This document shows positions 48,874 through 58,196 of a stretch of DNA of 64,000 nt, piece by piece. Numbering within the stretch: the first letter of the stretch is position 1; each line of letters begins with the position of its first letter. The stretch covers positions 1 through 64,000 of the forward strand of contig NZ_RJLN01000010.1 of assembly GCF_003725545.1 (NCBI RefSeq), in the 5' to 3' direction. A program made the translations under genes and the position numbers. The DNA is from Micromonospora solifontis. Lineage in GTDB: Bacteria > Actinomycetota > Actinomycetes > Mycobacteriales > Micromonosporaceae. The notes under the pieces are model-generated. The model had not been told where the DNA came from and searched no databases. It worked only from the letters and a program-made list of their open reading frames with translations.

Positions 48874-50348
48874 CGGGGCCGGGTGATCCCGGGCGTCAGC
48901 CCGCCGACGGCCCGCGCCGTGACCGCACCGGCCGCCGGGCCGACGGCGCCCGCGAGGGGCGCTCCGGCGGCGCCCGTCGACCGTCACGGCCCCCCGTCGA
49001 CCTGCCCCGGCTGGTGGCGTACGAGGCGATCGCCGCGGTGCACCGGGACGACGCGTACGCCAACCTGGTGCTGCCGGCGATGCTCCGCGAGGAGGGGCTG
49101 ACCGGCCGGGACGCCGCCTTCGCCACCGAGCTGACCTACGGCACGCTGCGCCACACCGGCACCCTGGACGCGATCATCACGGACGCGGCCGGGCGGGACG
49201 TGCAGCGGATCGACCCGCCGGTGCGCGACGCGCTGCGGATCGGGGCGTACCAGCTGCTGCACACCCGGGTGCCGGCGCACGCCGCGGTCTCCTCGATCGT
49301 CGACCTGGTCCGCTCGGTGGGCCCGGGGGCCACCGGCTTCGCCAACGCGGTGCTGCGCGAGATCACCACCCGGGACCATGACGGTTGGGTCGACAAGCTC
49401 GCCCCGTCGGCCGAGACCGACCCGATCGGGCACCTGGCCCTGGCGTACAGCCATCCGCAGTGGATCGTGCGGGCCTTCGCCGAGGCGCTCGGCGGCGACC
49501 TGGGCGAGACCGCCCGCCTGCTGATCGAGGACAACGAGCGGCCCCCGGTGCACCTGTGCGCCCGGCCGGGCCTGGCCGACCCGGTGGAGCTGGCCGACGA
49601 GGTCGGCGGCGCGCCGGGCGCCTTCTCGCCGTACGCGGTGTATCTGTCCGGTGGCGCGCCGGGCGAGCTGCCGGCGGTGGCGCAGGGGCGGGCCCACGTC
49701 CAGGACGAGGGCTCCCAGCTGGTGGCGAACGCCCTGGCGGGAGCGCCGCTGGACGGCCCGGACGGCCGCTGGCTGGACCTCTGCGCCGGCCCTGGCGGAA
49801 AGGCCGGCCTGCTCGGCGCGCTGGCGGCGCAGCGCGGCGCCCGGCTCACCGCCGTCGAGGTGGCCGAGCACCGGGCCCGGCTGGTCGCCCAGGCCACTAG
49901 CGGGCTGCCGGTCACCGTGCTGAACACCGACGGGCGCACCGTCGGGGCCGACCCGAAGCTGCCGGAGGGGCACTTCGACCGGGTGCTGGTCGACGCGCCG
50001 TGCACCGGGTTGGGCTCGCTGCGCCGCCGGCCGGAGTCCCGCTGGCGCCGCCAGCCGGCGGACCTGCCGCCGCTGACCCGGTTGCAGCGGGAACTGCTCA
50101 CCGCGGCGCTGCGCGCGGTGCGGCCGGGTGGCCTGGTCGCGTACGTGACCTGCTCGCCGCACACGGTGGAGACCCACGTGACGGTGACCGAGGCGGCCCG
50201 CCGCTGCGGCTTCCCGGTGGATTTCGTGGACGCCCGGCCGCTGCTGCCGGCCGGCATGCCGGGGCTCGGGGACGGGCCGACGGTGCAGCTCTGGCCGCAC
50301 CGGCACGGCACCGACGCCATGTTCCTGGCGGTGCTCCGCAGGGGCTGA
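48870..50348 (+). CDS. rsmB: RsmB/Fmu-type rRNA cytosine-C5 methyltransferase
   Basis: Methylates C967-equivalent cytosine of 16S rRNA using SAM. GTG 48870 overlaps fmt and gives 492 residues. An Arg/Pro-rich head (1-45) is followed by a NusB-like RNA-binding domain (46-190) and the methyltransferase: [19 protein letters not shown] binds [22 protein letters not shown] carries one catalytic Cys and [12 protein letters not shown] the other. Confidence 0.94.
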   Translation: MTGPGDPGRQPADGPRRDRTGRRADGAREGRSGGARRPSRPPVDLPRLVAYEAIAAVHRDDAYANLVLPAMLREEGLTGRDAAFATELTYGTLRHTGTLDAIITDAAGRDVQRIDPPVRDALRIGAYQLLHTRVPAHAAVSSIVDLVRSVGPGATGFANAVLREITTRDHDGWVDKLAPSAETDPIGHLALAYSHPQWIVRAFAEALGGDLGETARLLIEDNERPPVHLCARPGLADPVELADEVGGAPGAFSPYAVYLSGGAPGELPAVAQGRAHVQDEGSQLVANALAGAPLDGPDGRWLDLCAGPGGKAGLLGALAAQRGARLTAVEVAEHRARLVAQATSGLPVTVLNTDGRTVGADPKLPEGHFDRVLVDAPCTGLGSLRRRPESRWRRQPADLPPLTRLQRELLTAALRAVRPGGLVAYVTCSPHTVETHVTVTEAARRCGFPVDFVDARPLLPAGMPGLGDGPTVQLWPHRHGTDAMFLAVLRRG

Positions 50349-50449
50349 GCCGCCCCGGCGCACCCGATTGACCAGTTCGGACCGCTGGTGTATGCCTGCA
50401 CCACCCGATCCCGGACGCGCCTGACGCCCGGGACGGGTGGGAGGGGCGG

Positions 50450-51856
50450 ATGGATGCCGGGGACGGGCCCGGGGCGCGGCCGTGGGCCGAGTTCGGCCGC
50501 GAGCTGCGGGTGTGGCGTCGGCGGGCGGGGCTGACCCAGGGCCAGCTCGGCCTGCGGGTCGGCTACCACTACAGCGTGATCAGCAAGCTGGAGAGCGGGC
50601 TGCGGGAGCCGCCGATGGGGCTGCCGCGGCGGCTCGACGCGCTGCTCGGGTCGGACGGCACACTGACCGCCCTCGCCGAGCCGTCCGGTCGCGGCCGGCC
50701 GCCGCGCGGCCCGTCCGACCCCACGCTCTTCCCGGTGCTGCCGGCGGTCGACGGGACCGAGGCGCTGGCCGCGCCGGGCGTGCCGGTCTGGCCGCCCCTC
50801 CTGCCGTACGCCGGTTTCGCCTGCCCGTTGCACGACGTCGCCGGCTGCCCGGTGCCCGGGCCGCACGACCTGCTGCCCGCGCTCGCCCGGCTGGTCCGGG
50901 GTGGCCCGGCGGCGCTGCCCGACCGGGCGGTGCCGGACCTGGTCCACGGCCTGACCGCGCTGCTGCCCGGCTACACCCGGGCCTCGGTCGAGCAGGTCTC
51001 GACCGAGGTGGTCTCCTCCATCGAGCGGGTCCTGCACCTGCTGGTGGGCTGGGCTGAGGTGGTCGACCGGGCCGGCCGGTCGCCGCTGGCGCTGCTCCGC
51101 CTCGCCGCCCAGTACGCCCAGCTCGCCGCCCGGCTGCGGATGCAGCGGGGGCAGAGCGTGGTGGGGATGGCCTGGGTGGCCCACGGGCTGGCCTGGGCCG
51201 GGGCGGGTGCCGACACCGTCGCGCGGGCCACCCTGCTCAGTGACTTCTGCACGCTGACCCGCCTGGACCGGGACGCCGCGTCGTCGCTGGCGTACGCGCG
51301 GGCGCTCGGCGAGGTGGACCGGCAGCGCGGCTGGATGGCCACCCTGTCGCACCTCTACCAGGCCCGGGCGTACGGCCTGGCCGGCGCGGCCGATGAGTGT
51401 CTCCGGCAGGTGCTGCTCGGCCGCCGGCGGCTGGACCGGCTGGACGCCCGGGACGTCGCGGAGGCGCCGTGGCTCACCGGGGACGCGGGCGTGGTCCGCG
51501 CCGAGTCGTCGATCGGCGGCGCGCTGCGCGACCTCGCCGCGGCCACCGGGGACCGGGCGACGGCCCGGCGGGCCGTGCACGCCACGAGCCGGTCACTGAG
51601 TCACCTGCCGGCCCGGATGCGTCCGACGTACCTGCTGCTCACGGTGCGGCTGGCGGACGCCTACGCGTGCGCCGGCGAACCCGACGCCGCCGTCGCGGTG
51701 GTGGCGCCGGTGGCCGCCGCGGCGGCCCGCAGCGGGCGGGCCACCATCACCCACGAGCTGCGCGGCCTGCGGGCCCGCCTGGCCCACCACTGGTCCGACC
51801 TCCCCGAGGTCCGCGACCTCCACGACCGCCTCCGCCCCACCCCCCAGTCGGGTTGA
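50450..51856 (+). CDS. Helix-turn-helix regulator with large helical C-terminal domain
   Basis: A 468-residue protein. An XRE-type HTH is at the N-terminus (LRVWRRRAGLTQGQLGLRVG, then YHYSVISKLESGLREPP). The rest is Ala/Leu/Arg-rich and helical, with repeat-like segments (SLAYARALGEVDRQRGW, HLYQARAYGLAGAADECL), suggesting a TPR-like ligand- or protein-binding region as in many actinomycete regulators. Target genes cannot be read. ATG 50450 follows GGGAGGGGCGG. Its stop codon lies inside the left arm of a long inverted repeat. Confidence 0.78.
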   Translation: MDAGDGPGARPWAEFGRELRVWRRRAGLTQGQLGLRVGYHYSVISKLESGLREPPMGLPRRLDALLGSDGTLTALAEPSGRGRPPRGPSDPTLFPVLPAVDGTEALAAPGVPVWPPLLPYAGFACPLHDVAGCPVPGPHDLLPALARLVRGGPAALPDRAVPDLVHGLTALLPGYTRASVEQVSTEVVSSIERVLHLLVGWAEVVDRAGRSPLALLRLAAQYAQLAARLRMQRGQSVVGMAWVAHGLAWAGAGADTVARATLLSDFCTLTRLDRDAASSLAYARALGEVDRQRGWMATLSHLYQARAYGLAGAADECLRQVLLGRRRLDRLDARDVAEAPWLTGDAGVVRAESSIGGALRDLAAATGDRATARRAVHATSRSLSHLPARMRPTYLLLTVRLADAYACAGEPDAAVAVVAPVAAAAARSGRATITHELRGLRARLAHHWSDLPEVRDLHDRLRPTPQSG

Positions 51857-51909
51857 TCAAGGGGTTCGCGTCGCGGAATCGCCGATCCCCGACGCGAACC
51901 CCTTGATCA
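51854..51909. repeat. 19-bp perfect inverted repeat at the end of the HTH regulator
   Basis: TGATCAAGGGGTTCGCGTC (51854-51872) and GACGCGAACCCCTTGATCA (51891-51909) are perfect reverse complements with an 18-base loop. The left arm begins with the stop codon of the regulator gene. It can serve as a terminator, and its unusual TTGATCAA ends suggest a dispersed repeat. Confidence 0.7.
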
Positions 51910-51918
51910 CCCAACCCC

Positions 51919-51968
51919 GGGGTGGGGGTGTGCCGGAACTTGCCGGGTGGGGTGGGGGTGTGGGTGGG
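51919..51968 (+). repeat. Direct repeat and G-quadruplex-like G-tract cluster
   Basis: GGGGTGGGGGTGTG occurs twice (51919-51932 and 51949-51962). The second copy lies in five G-runs of 3-5 (51945-47, 51949-52, 51954-58, 51962-64, 51966-68) with 1-3 base loops, which fits an intramolecular G-quadruplex motif on the + strand. Confidence 0.6.
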
Positions 51969-52133
51969 TGCGTTGACCTCGGGGAGCGCCGGGTGTGATC
52001 GTCGGCCGGCCCGGGCGGGACGTGACCGCGTCGGCCGGTGAACCCCGCCGGGTGAACGCCGGCGCCGCGGTACCCCGCCGTCCCGTCCGGGCATCCCGGC
52101 GGGGGGAGTGTCCACCTGGGATGTGACACCCCG

Positions 52134-52161
52134 TTGACTAATAGATTGATGCATGTAACTG
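52134..52161 (+). promoter_or_regulatory. Promoter for the secreted M28 peptidase
   Basis: TTGACT (52134-52139), a 16-base spacer and TAACTG (52156-52161) in a short AT-rich island that also contains ATTGATGCAT. The 5' leader would be about 90 bases. Confidence 0.45.
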
Positions 52162-52260
52162 TTCCGATCACCGGTCCCGCCGATGCCGGGGCTCCCACCG
52201 GAGCCCACGGTCCCGCCCACCCCCGCCCGTCCACCCCGCCGACCCCCACGAGGAGTCTCC

Positions 52261-53997
52261 ATGAGACGTCGCACCCCGACCGCGGGCCTCGCGCTCGCCC
52301 TCTTCGCCGCCATGACGGCGACCCTGGCCGGAACCTCCGCCTCCGCCGCCCCCGCGCCGGCGGTCCCCGCACTGGCCGCGGCCGCGGCCCCGGACATCTC
52401 GGTGACCAACGTCCAGGCCCACCTGACCCAGCTCAACAGCATCGCCAGCAGCAACGGCGGCACCCGGCGGGCCGGCTCGGCCGGCTACACCGCCTCGGTG
52501 GCGTACGTGAAGCAGAAGCTCCAGGCGGCCGGCTACACCGTCACCGAGCAGACCTGCACCACCTGCACCTACCCGGCGAGCAACCTGATCGCCGAGTGGC
52601 CGCAGGGCCCCGCCGACCAAGTGATCATGTTCGGCGCGCACCTGGACAGCGTCTCCGCCGGCCCGGGCATCAACGACAACGGCTCCGGCTCGGCCACCCT
52701 GCTGGAGAACGCCCTGGTGCTGGCGAGCCAGAACCCGGCCATGACCAAGCGGGTCCGATTCGCCTGGTGGAACGGCGAGGAGCAGGGCCTGCAGGGCTCC
52801 AAGTACTACGTCGGCCAGCTCAGCTCGACCCAGAAGGGCTACATCAAGGCGTACTACAACTTCGACATGGTGGCCTCGCCCAACGGCGGCTACTTCATCA
52901 ACCGGATCACCTCCGCCACGGCCGCGCCGCTGAAGGCGTACTGGGACTCGTTCAACCTCCAGCCGGAGGAGAACACCGAGGGCGCCGGCCGATCCGACGA
53001 CTACTCGTTCGCCAACGCGGGCATCCAGACCTCCGGCTACGCGGCCGGCGCCAGCTACACCAAGACGTCGGCCCAGGCCAGCAAGTGGGGCGGCACCGCC
53101 GGAGCGGCGTACGACGGGTGCTACCACCGTTCCTGCGACACCACCAGCAACATCAACGCGACCATCCTGAACCGCAGCGCCGACGGCGTGGCGTACACGA
53201 TCTGGAACACGGCGGTCGGCGGCACCCCGACCAACGACTTCTCCGTCGCGGTGAGCCCGACCTCCGGCAGCGTGGCCCGGAGCGGCTCCACCACCGCCAC
53301 CGTCAGCACCACCACCGTCAGCGGCAGCGCCCAGACGGTCAGCCTGTCGGCGTCCGGCGCCCCGAGCGGAGTGACGGTGAGCTTCAGCCCGTCCTCGGTC
53401 ACCTCGGGCGGCTCGGCCACCATGACCGTCAGCGCGTCCTCGACGGCCGCCACCGGCACGTACACCATCACGGTCACCGGCACCGGCTCGGTCACCCGTA
53501 CCGCCAGCTACAGCCTCACCGTCACCGGCACGGGCGGCGGATGCACGGGCGGCCAGCTGATCGGCAACAGCAGCTTCGAGTCGGGCACCGCGCCGTGGAC
53601 CGCGACCTCGGGCGTGATCACCAGCTCGTCCGGCCAGGCGGCCCGGACCGGGTCGTACAAGGCGTGGCTGGACGGGTACGGCAGCTCGCACACCGACACC
53701 CTGTCCCAGTCGGTGACCCTCCCGGCCGGGTGCGGCAGCTACACCCTCGCCTTCTGGCTGCACATCGACACGTCGGAGACCACCACGTCGACGGCGTACG
53801 ACAAGCTGACCGTGCAGGTCGGCAGCACCACGCTGGCGACCTACTCGAACCTGAACAAGGCCGCCGGCTACACCCAGCGCACCTTCGACCTGGCCGGCTA
53901 CGCCGGGCAGACGGTCACCCTGAAGTGGACCGGCGTGGAGGACGCGTCCCTGCAGACCAGCTTCGTCCTCGACGACGTGACGCTGCAGGTCGGCTAG
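52261..53997 (+). CDS. Secreted M28-family zinc aminopeptidase
   Basis: A 578-residue exported enzyme. The signal peptide is about 30 residues (cut near ASA-AP), followed by a short propeptide. The M28 domain has the two-zinc site: His127 (FGAHLDSV), Asp139 (NDNGSG), Glu173/Glu174 (NGEEQGL), Asp202 (YNFDMV) and His289 (CYHRSCD). The ligand spacing equals that of Streptomyces griseus aminopeptidase. After residue 320 come a Ser/Thr-rich Ig-like domain and a C-terminal jelly-roll domain (about 425-578) that may anchor it to a polymer. ATG 52261 follows GAGGAG. Confidence 0.92.
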   Translation: MRRRTPTAGLALALFAAMTATLAGTSASAAPAPAVPALAAAAAPDISVTNVQAHLTQLNSIASSNGGTRRAGSAGYTASVAYVKQKLQAAGYTVTEQTCTTCTYPASNLIAEWPQGPADQVIMFGAHLDSVSAGPGINDNGSGSATLLENALVLASQNPAMTKRVRFAWWNGEEQGLQGSKYYVGQLSSTQKGYIKAYYNFDMVASPNGGYFINRITSATAAPLKAYWDSFNLQPEENTEGAGRSDDYSFANAGIQTSGYAAGASYTKTSAQASKWGGTAGAAYDGCYHRSCDTTSNINATILNRSADGVAYTIWNTAVGGTPTNDFSVAVSPTSGSVARSGSTTATVSTTTVSGSAQTVSLSASGAPSGVTVSFSPSSVTSGGSATMTVSASSTAATGTYTITVTGTGSVTRTASYSLTVTGTGGGCTGGQLIGNSSFESGTAPWTATSGVITSSSGQAARTGSYKAWLDGYGSSHTDTLSQSVTLPAGCGSYTLAFWLHIDTSETTTSTAYDKLTVQVGSTTLATYSNLNKAAGYTQRTFDLAGYAGQTVTLKWTGVEDASLQTSFVLDDVTLQVG

Positions 53998-54007
53998 GCG
54001 CGTTCCC

Positions 54008-54041
54008 GGGGCGGGTCGGGCCGGTGGGCCCGGCCCGCCCC
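54008..54041. terminator. Stem-loop between convergent genes
   Basis: GGGGCGGGTCGGGCC and GGCCCGGCCCGCCCC form a 15-bp stem with one G-U wobble and loop GGTG. It lies between the end of the peptidase and the end of the convergent lipoprotein gene and can serve both. Confidence 0.7.
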
Positions 54042-54043
54042 GC

Positions 54044-54934
54044 TCACCGGATCGGCAACGCCTTGCTGCCCGCGCCCTTGACCGAGCGGGTCAGCGTCCG
54101 GTCGGACAGCCACAGGAAGCACTGCACGCCCCGGTTGCCGTTCTTCCACTCCTCTTCCAGGGGGTGGTAGATGATCGTGCCGGCGCGGTACTGCATGTCA
54201 CTGTTGTCCGGCACCTTCGCGTACTTCGCGATCAGGCTGCGGCACGCCTTGTGCGCGCGCACCGAAGACGTCTGGAACTGCGCGTACGAGACCTCGGGGA
54301 ACTGGTAGACCCCGACGAACTCGGCGTGGTGCTTCGCCGTGCAGGCGACCGGCCGCATCTCCTCGATGTCGTCCTTGGCCAGCTTGGGGTTGAAACAGCC
54401 GAAGGCCAGTGGGGAGCCGGCCTTCAACGCGCCGCGCAGGCTGCCGCTGTGCGGGGTGATGCTGCCGTCGTCGAGGCTGGCCACCTCCGAGACGTCGCAG
54501 CGGAACCAGCGCGCCCCGCCGGTCCAGGCCTGCGCCGAGGGGAAGACCACCGACAGCAGCAGCCGGCCGCCGCGCCAGTCCGCCCCGACCGCGGTGTTGA
54601 CCCGCCGGTCGCACTCGGCCCGGGCGGTGCGCGCCCCGTTCGACCCGGCCCGCGGCGGCGTCGACCGGTCGGCGTCCGGGCCGGTCAGGGTGCCGACGTG
54701 CAGGGTCTCGGCCCGGTGCGACGCCGCGCAGTCGACCGGGTTGTAGCCGCTGAGATAGCCGACGTCCTGGATGGTGGCGTGGCAGACGCCGGCTTCCGGC
54801 ACGAACGTCTCGGCGGCCGGCAGGGCCGGCCAGTCGTCGGCCAGGTCCCGGTCCACGCCGGCGGGAGCCCCGCACCCGGCGAGCGCCAGCGCCGCCGTCA
54901 CACCCACGGCGGTCGCCGTCCACCATCGCCGCAT
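54044..54934 (-). CDS. Septum-formation-family lipoprotein, copy 1
   Basis: A 296-residue lipoprotein. The lipobox ALALAGC puts the lipidated Cys at residue 21. The exported part has the septum-formation pattern of Cys...His..Glu units: YNPVDCAASHRAETLHVGTL and RPVACTAKHHAEFVGVYQFP, plus further paired cysteines (RWFRCDV, FGCFNP, RGVQCFLW). The family name comes from a conserved domain; its molecular role is not established. ATG 54934 (on the minus strand) has GGGGAGG upstream. It lies 56 bases downstream of a paralogue with the same layout. Confidence 0.82.
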   Translation of the reverse strand: MRRWWTATAVGVTAALALAGCGAPAGVDRDLADDWPALPAAETFVPEAGVCHATIQDVGYLSGYNPVDCAASHRAETLHVGTLTGPDADRSTPPRAGSNGARTARAECDRRVNTAVGADWRGGRLLLSVVFPSAQAWTGGARWFRCDVSEVASLDDGSITPHSGSLRGALKAGSPLAFGCFNPKLAKDDIEEMRPVACTAKHHAEFVGVYQFPEVSYAQFQTSSVRAHKACRSLIAKYAKVPDNSDMQYRAGTIIYHPLEEEWKNGNRGVQCFLWLSDRTLTRSVKGAGSKALPIR

Positions 54935-54990
54935 CGCACCGACCTCCCCGTCGTCGACCGCTACGGCGGTGCAGCATACGGCACCACGGC

Positions 54991-55878
54991 CTAGATGACG
55001 GGTAGTCCCTCCGGCCCGACCCCGCGCATCGAACGGGTCAGCCTCCGGTCGTCGCTCCACAGGAAACAGCGCACCCCGCGGTCGCCCTCCTCCCACTCGC
55101 GCTGCGACGGCGGGTAGAAGATCGAACCGGCCCGGTACGGCAGCTCGCTGTTGTTCGGCACGTTGGCGAAGACCGCGATGAGCGCCATGCAGTGCCGGTG
55201 CACCTCCGCCGCGGAGCGGGTGAACTTGTCCCAGCTCATGTCCCGCTCCTCGTAGACGCCGACGAACTCGGCCCGGTGCGGCTCGGTGCAGAGCACCGGG
55301 GCCATGTAGTTGAGGTTGTCGCCGATCAGCTTCGGGTCGAAGCAGCGGTGCGCGAGCGCGTTGTCGCCGACCAGCACGCCGCGCAGGCTGCCGACCCGGT
55401 TCACCGGGCGGGTGTTGTCGATGCTGTCGGTCTCGGCGAGGTCGCAGCGGTACCAGCGCGCTCCGGACAGCCAGGCGGTCACCGTGGGCAGGGCGATGTT
55501 CATGGTGAGCCGGGCGGCGTGCCAGTCCCCGCCGATGATCTGCCGGGCCTGCTGGTCGCACTCGGCCCGGGCGACGCGCAGCGCGGGGGAGCCGGGCTCG
55601 GGGCGGGCGCCGGTCGCGGCGGCCCCGACGAAGGTGCCCACGTGCACCACCTCGGCGAGGTGGCTGCGGCCGCAGTCCACCGCCTCGTACGTGCTGGCCT
55701 GCACCACGGCGGTGATCCGGGGAAGGCAGGCGTCGGTGGCCGGGACGAACAACCGGGGTGCGGGCAACGCGGGCCAGTCGTCGGTCAGGTCGCCGTCGGC
55801 CCGGTGCGGCTGGACGCAGCCGCCCAGGACCACCGTCGCCGTGCCGGCCAGCGCCAGCGCCAGGAGCCACCGTCGCAT
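54991..55878 (-). CDS. Septum-formation-family lipoprotein, copy 2
   Basis: A 295-residue paralogue of the downstream gene. The lipobox TVVLGGC puts the lipidated Cys at residue 21. Matching blocks are DDWPALPAPRLFVPATDACL, YEAVDCGRSHLAEVVHVGTF, APVLCTEPHRAEFVGVYEE and RGVRCFLWSDDRRLTRSMRG. The longer in-frame start adds 56 residues without a signal sequence, so I chose the start at 55878, preceded by GGAAAGGG. It is probably co-transcribed with copy 1 and divergent from rpe. Confidence 0.82.
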   Translation of the reverse strand: MRRWLLALALAGTATVVLGGCVQPHRADGDLTDDWPALPAPRLFVPATDACLPRITAVVQASTYEAVDCGRSHLAEVVHVGTFVGAAATGARPEPGSPALRVARAECDQQARQIIGGDWHAARLTMNIALPTVTAWLSGARWYRCDLAETDSIDNTRPVNRVGSLRGVLVGDNALAHRCFDPKLIGDNLNYMAPVLCTEPHRAEFVGVYEERDMSWDKFTRSAAEVHRHCMALIAVFANVPNNSELPYRAGSIFYPPSQREWEEGDRGVRCFLWSDDRRLTRSMRGVGPEGLPVI

Positions 55879-56123
55879 CGTCCGCCCTTTCCGGGAGATG
55901 ACGGCCGGTCGCCTCGGCCCTACGGCGTCCTGCGCCACCGGGCGTGCAGCATACGTGACCGTCCCTGTTGGAGTTTCGCTGCCTTTCGACCGATCGGCCA
56001 GCCACCGCTGGCTTATTGTTCCGAATTCTTCTCCGGACGGACGCATTCTGCACCGACGGTCACGTCCGGATCACACCGCGTCCCCGGCGGTGCCGCGCTG
56101 TGCCCGGTGGATGACCGCATTCG

Positions 56124-56129
56124 TACACT
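56124..56129 (+). promoter_or_regulatory. -10 box for leaderless rpe
   Basis: TACACT ends 6 bases before GTG 56136, with no RBS between: a leaderless start. No clear -35 box. Confidence 0.5.
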
Positions 56130-56135
56130 GGCCCG

Positions 56136-56816
56136 GTGACCGTACCGCCGCCGATCGTCGCCCCCAGCATCCTGGCCGCCGACTTCGCCCACCTCGCCCG
56201 GGAGGTCCGCGCCGTCGAGCACGCGGCCGACTGGTTGCACGTGGACGTCATGGACAACCACTTCGTGCCGAACCTGACCATCGGGCTGCCGGTGGTGCAG
56301 AGCCTGCGCGCGGCCACCGAGCTGCCCTTCGACGTGCACCTGATGATCGAGGACCCGCGCCGCTGGGCGCCCGGTTACGCCGACGCCGGGGCGTACAACG
56401 TCACGTTCCACGCCGAGGCCTGCGACGACCCGGTGGCCCTCGCGAAGGACCTCCGCTCGGCCGGCGCCAAGGCGGGCCTGGCCATCGACCGGGACACCCC
56501 GATCGAGCCGTACCTGGAGCTGCTGCCCAGCTTCGACACGCTGCTGATCATGACGATCAAGGCCGGCTTCGGCGGCCAGCGGTTCATCCCGCAACTGCTC
56601 GACAAGGTGCGCGCCGCCCGGCGGCACGTCGCCGCCGGCCACCTGGAGCTGCGCATCGAGGTCGACGGCGGGATCGCCGCCGACACCATCGAACAGGCCG
56701 CCGCCGCGGGCGCCGACGCCTTCGTGGCCGGCACCGCGGTGTACGGCGCCGACGACCCGGCCGAGGCGGTACGCCGGCTGCGCGGGCTGGCGGAACGCGC
56801 GATGACCGGGGCCTGA
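56136..56816 (+). CDS. rpe: Ribulose-phosphate 3-epimerase
   Basis: Interconverts ribulose 5-phosphate and xylulose 5-phosphate in the pentose phosphate pathway. The 226-residue TIM barrel has all signatures: [31 protein letters not shown] with metal-binding and catalytic Asp, [21 protein letters not shown] and [11 protein letters not shown]. Ribulose 5-phosphate is also a precursor for riboflavin made by the genes downstream. The next gene starts one base after its stop. Confidence 0.96.
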   Translation: MTVPPPIVAPSILAADFAHLAREVRAVEHAADWLHVDVMDNHFVPNLTIGLPVVQSLRAATELPFDVHLMIEDPRRWAPGYADAGAYNVTFHAEACDDPVALAKDLRSAGAKAGLAIDRDTPIEPYLELLPSFDTLLIMTIKAGFGGQRFIPQLLDKVRAARRHVAAGHLELRIEVDGGIAADTIEQAAAAGADAFVAGTAVYGADDPAEAVRRLRGLAERAMTGA

Positions 56817-56817
56817 C

Positions 56818-57774
56818 GTGGACCCCGCCGGCGACCGACCCGACGTCATCCTGGTCGTCGACGACGACGCGGACATCGTCCGCTTCGTCGAGTTCAACCT
56901 GCGGCTGCACGGCTTCGAGGTGCTGCGCGCCGGCGACGGCGAGGAGGCCCTGGAGGTCATCGAGCGGCAACGGCCGGACCTGGCCGTGGTCGACCTGATG
57001 ATGCCCCGGCTCGACGGCCTGGAGTTGACCCGGCGGCTGCGGGCCGACCCGATGACCTCGGCCCTGCCGGTGATCATGCTGACCGCGAAGGGAATGACCG
57101 AGGACAAGGTCAACGGCCTCGCCGCCGGCGCCGACGACTACCTGGTCAAGCCCTTCGACACCGCCGAGCTGGTCGCCCGGGTCAGTTCCACGCTGCGGCG
57201 CAACAAGGAGTTCCGGGAGGTCTCCCCGCTGACCGGGCTGCCCGGCAACAGCCGGATCCGCCGGGAGATCAGCGACCGGGTACGCAGCGGCGTGGACTAC
57301 GCCGTCGGTTACATCGACATCGACCGGTTCAAGAGCGTCAACGACCGGTACGGCTTCGTCCGCGGCGACGAGTTCATCTCCGCCCTGGCCCGCAGCCTGC
57401 ACCGGGCGGTGGTCTCGGTCGGGCTGCCGCCGGCCTTCCTCGGCCACGTCGGCGGCGACGACTTCGTCATCGTCTGCACGCCCGCCCAGATCCGGCCGCT
57501 GACCAGCCGGGCGGTGGTCGACTTCGAGAAGGCCGCCGACGCCCTCTACGACCCGACCGACCGGGAGCGCGGCTTCGTCGAGCTGAAGGACCGGCGCGGC
57601 AACATCCGGCGGGCCGCCCTGGTCACCCTCTCCATCGGCGTCTCCCTCTCGGATGCCGACAAGCGGTTCACCGACCCCCTCGAGGCGATCGCGGTGGCGT
57701 CGGAGATGAAAACGGTCGCCAAGAGCCAACCCGGGTCGTACGTCGCGGTCGACCGGCGTAGGGGCGTTCCGTGA
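56818..57774 (+). CDS. Response regulator with REC and GGDEF-type domains
   Basis: A 318-residue cytoplasmic signalling protein. The receiver domain (8-125) has the acidic pocket VVDDDAD, the phospho-acceptor Asp59 in VVDLMMPRLDG and the conserved Lys in DDYLVKPFD. The output domain (130-310) is GGDEF-like: LTGLPGNSRIRREI, YIDIDRFKSVNDRYG and the signature GGDDF (212-216), with Asp in place of the usual Glu. It may make c-di-GMP, the ligand of BldD, or only bind GTP. GTG 56818 is one base after rpe, so the two are co-translated. No histidine kinase is adjacent. Confidence 0.9.
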   Translation: MDPAGDRPDVILVVDDDADIVRFVEFNLRLHGFEVLRAGDGEEALEVIERQRPDLAVVDLMMPRLDGLELTRRLRADPMTSALPVIMLTAKGMTEDKVNGLAAGADDYLVKPFDTAELVARVSSTLRRNKEFREVSPLTGLPGNSRIRREISDRVRSGVDYAVGYIDIDRFKSVNDRYGFVRGDEFISALARSLHRAVVSVGLPPAFLGHVGGDDFVIVCTPAQIRPLTSRAVVDFEKAADALYDPTDRERGFVELKDRRGNIRRAALVTLSIGVSLSDADKRFTDPLEAIAVASEMKTVAKSQPGSYVAVDRRRGVP

Positions 57775-57833
57775 CACCCCTGTTCTCCCTGTGAGGTACC
57801 TCGCCTCTGTGGCGCCAACCCCGGCCGAACGTG

Positions 57834-57840
57834 TAAGACT
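57834..57840 (+). promoter_or_regulatory. Possible -10 region of the rib operon
   Basis: TAAGACT lies 24 bases before the riboswitch, at a fitting distance for the rib transcript start. No clear -35 box. Confidence 0.4.
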
Positions 57841-57863
57841 TCCCGTGTACCCACCACGCGCTG

Positions 57864-58027
57864 GCGGGGCTCGGTGAAATTCCGAACCGGCGGTGATCCA
57901 CGGTCCGACCGTGGTAAGCCCGCGACCCGGACGGCTTCGGCCGGACGGTGGACCTGGTGAGAATCCGGGGCCGACGGTTGGGGAGCGGTTCGTCCGCCCC
58001 CAGAAAGTCCGGATGGGAGACAGCGCG
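57864..58027 (+). ncRNA. FMN riboswitch (RFN element)
   Basis: The conserved blocks of the FMN aptamer are present in order: GGTGAAATTCCGAACCGG near the 5' end, GGTGAGAATCCGG in the middle, and AGTCCGGATGGGAGA at the 3' end, closed by pairing near the ends. FMN binding would lower expression of the riboflavin operon. About 170 bases separate it from ribD; they are G/C-rich and can hold the expression platform, whose exact fold I cannot fix. Confidence 0.93.
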
Positions 58028-58196
58028 CGGGACGGGGAGGCCCCTGCCGGCCGCCGGGTGATCGGCTGCCGTCCGGGCTCCCCGGGGTCGGCTGCGCCGT
58101 CCCCGGGATCTCCGCCGCCGCCTGTCCGCGGCACCCGTGCCGCCGTTTCCCGCCCCGCCCGCGCGCGACCGGCGAGCGAGAGGGCAGGGGCAGGCG

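Larger units (their letters stand above)
51857..52260 (+). other. Gap before the M28 peptidase: inverted repeat, G-tract cluster, promoter
   Basis: No gene is supported in these 404 bases. The stretch holds the inverted repeat at 51854-51909, a G-tract cluster (51919-51968), about 150 bases of G/C-rich sequence with no signal I can name, and an AT-rich promoter-like island at 52134-52161. Confidence 0.6.
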
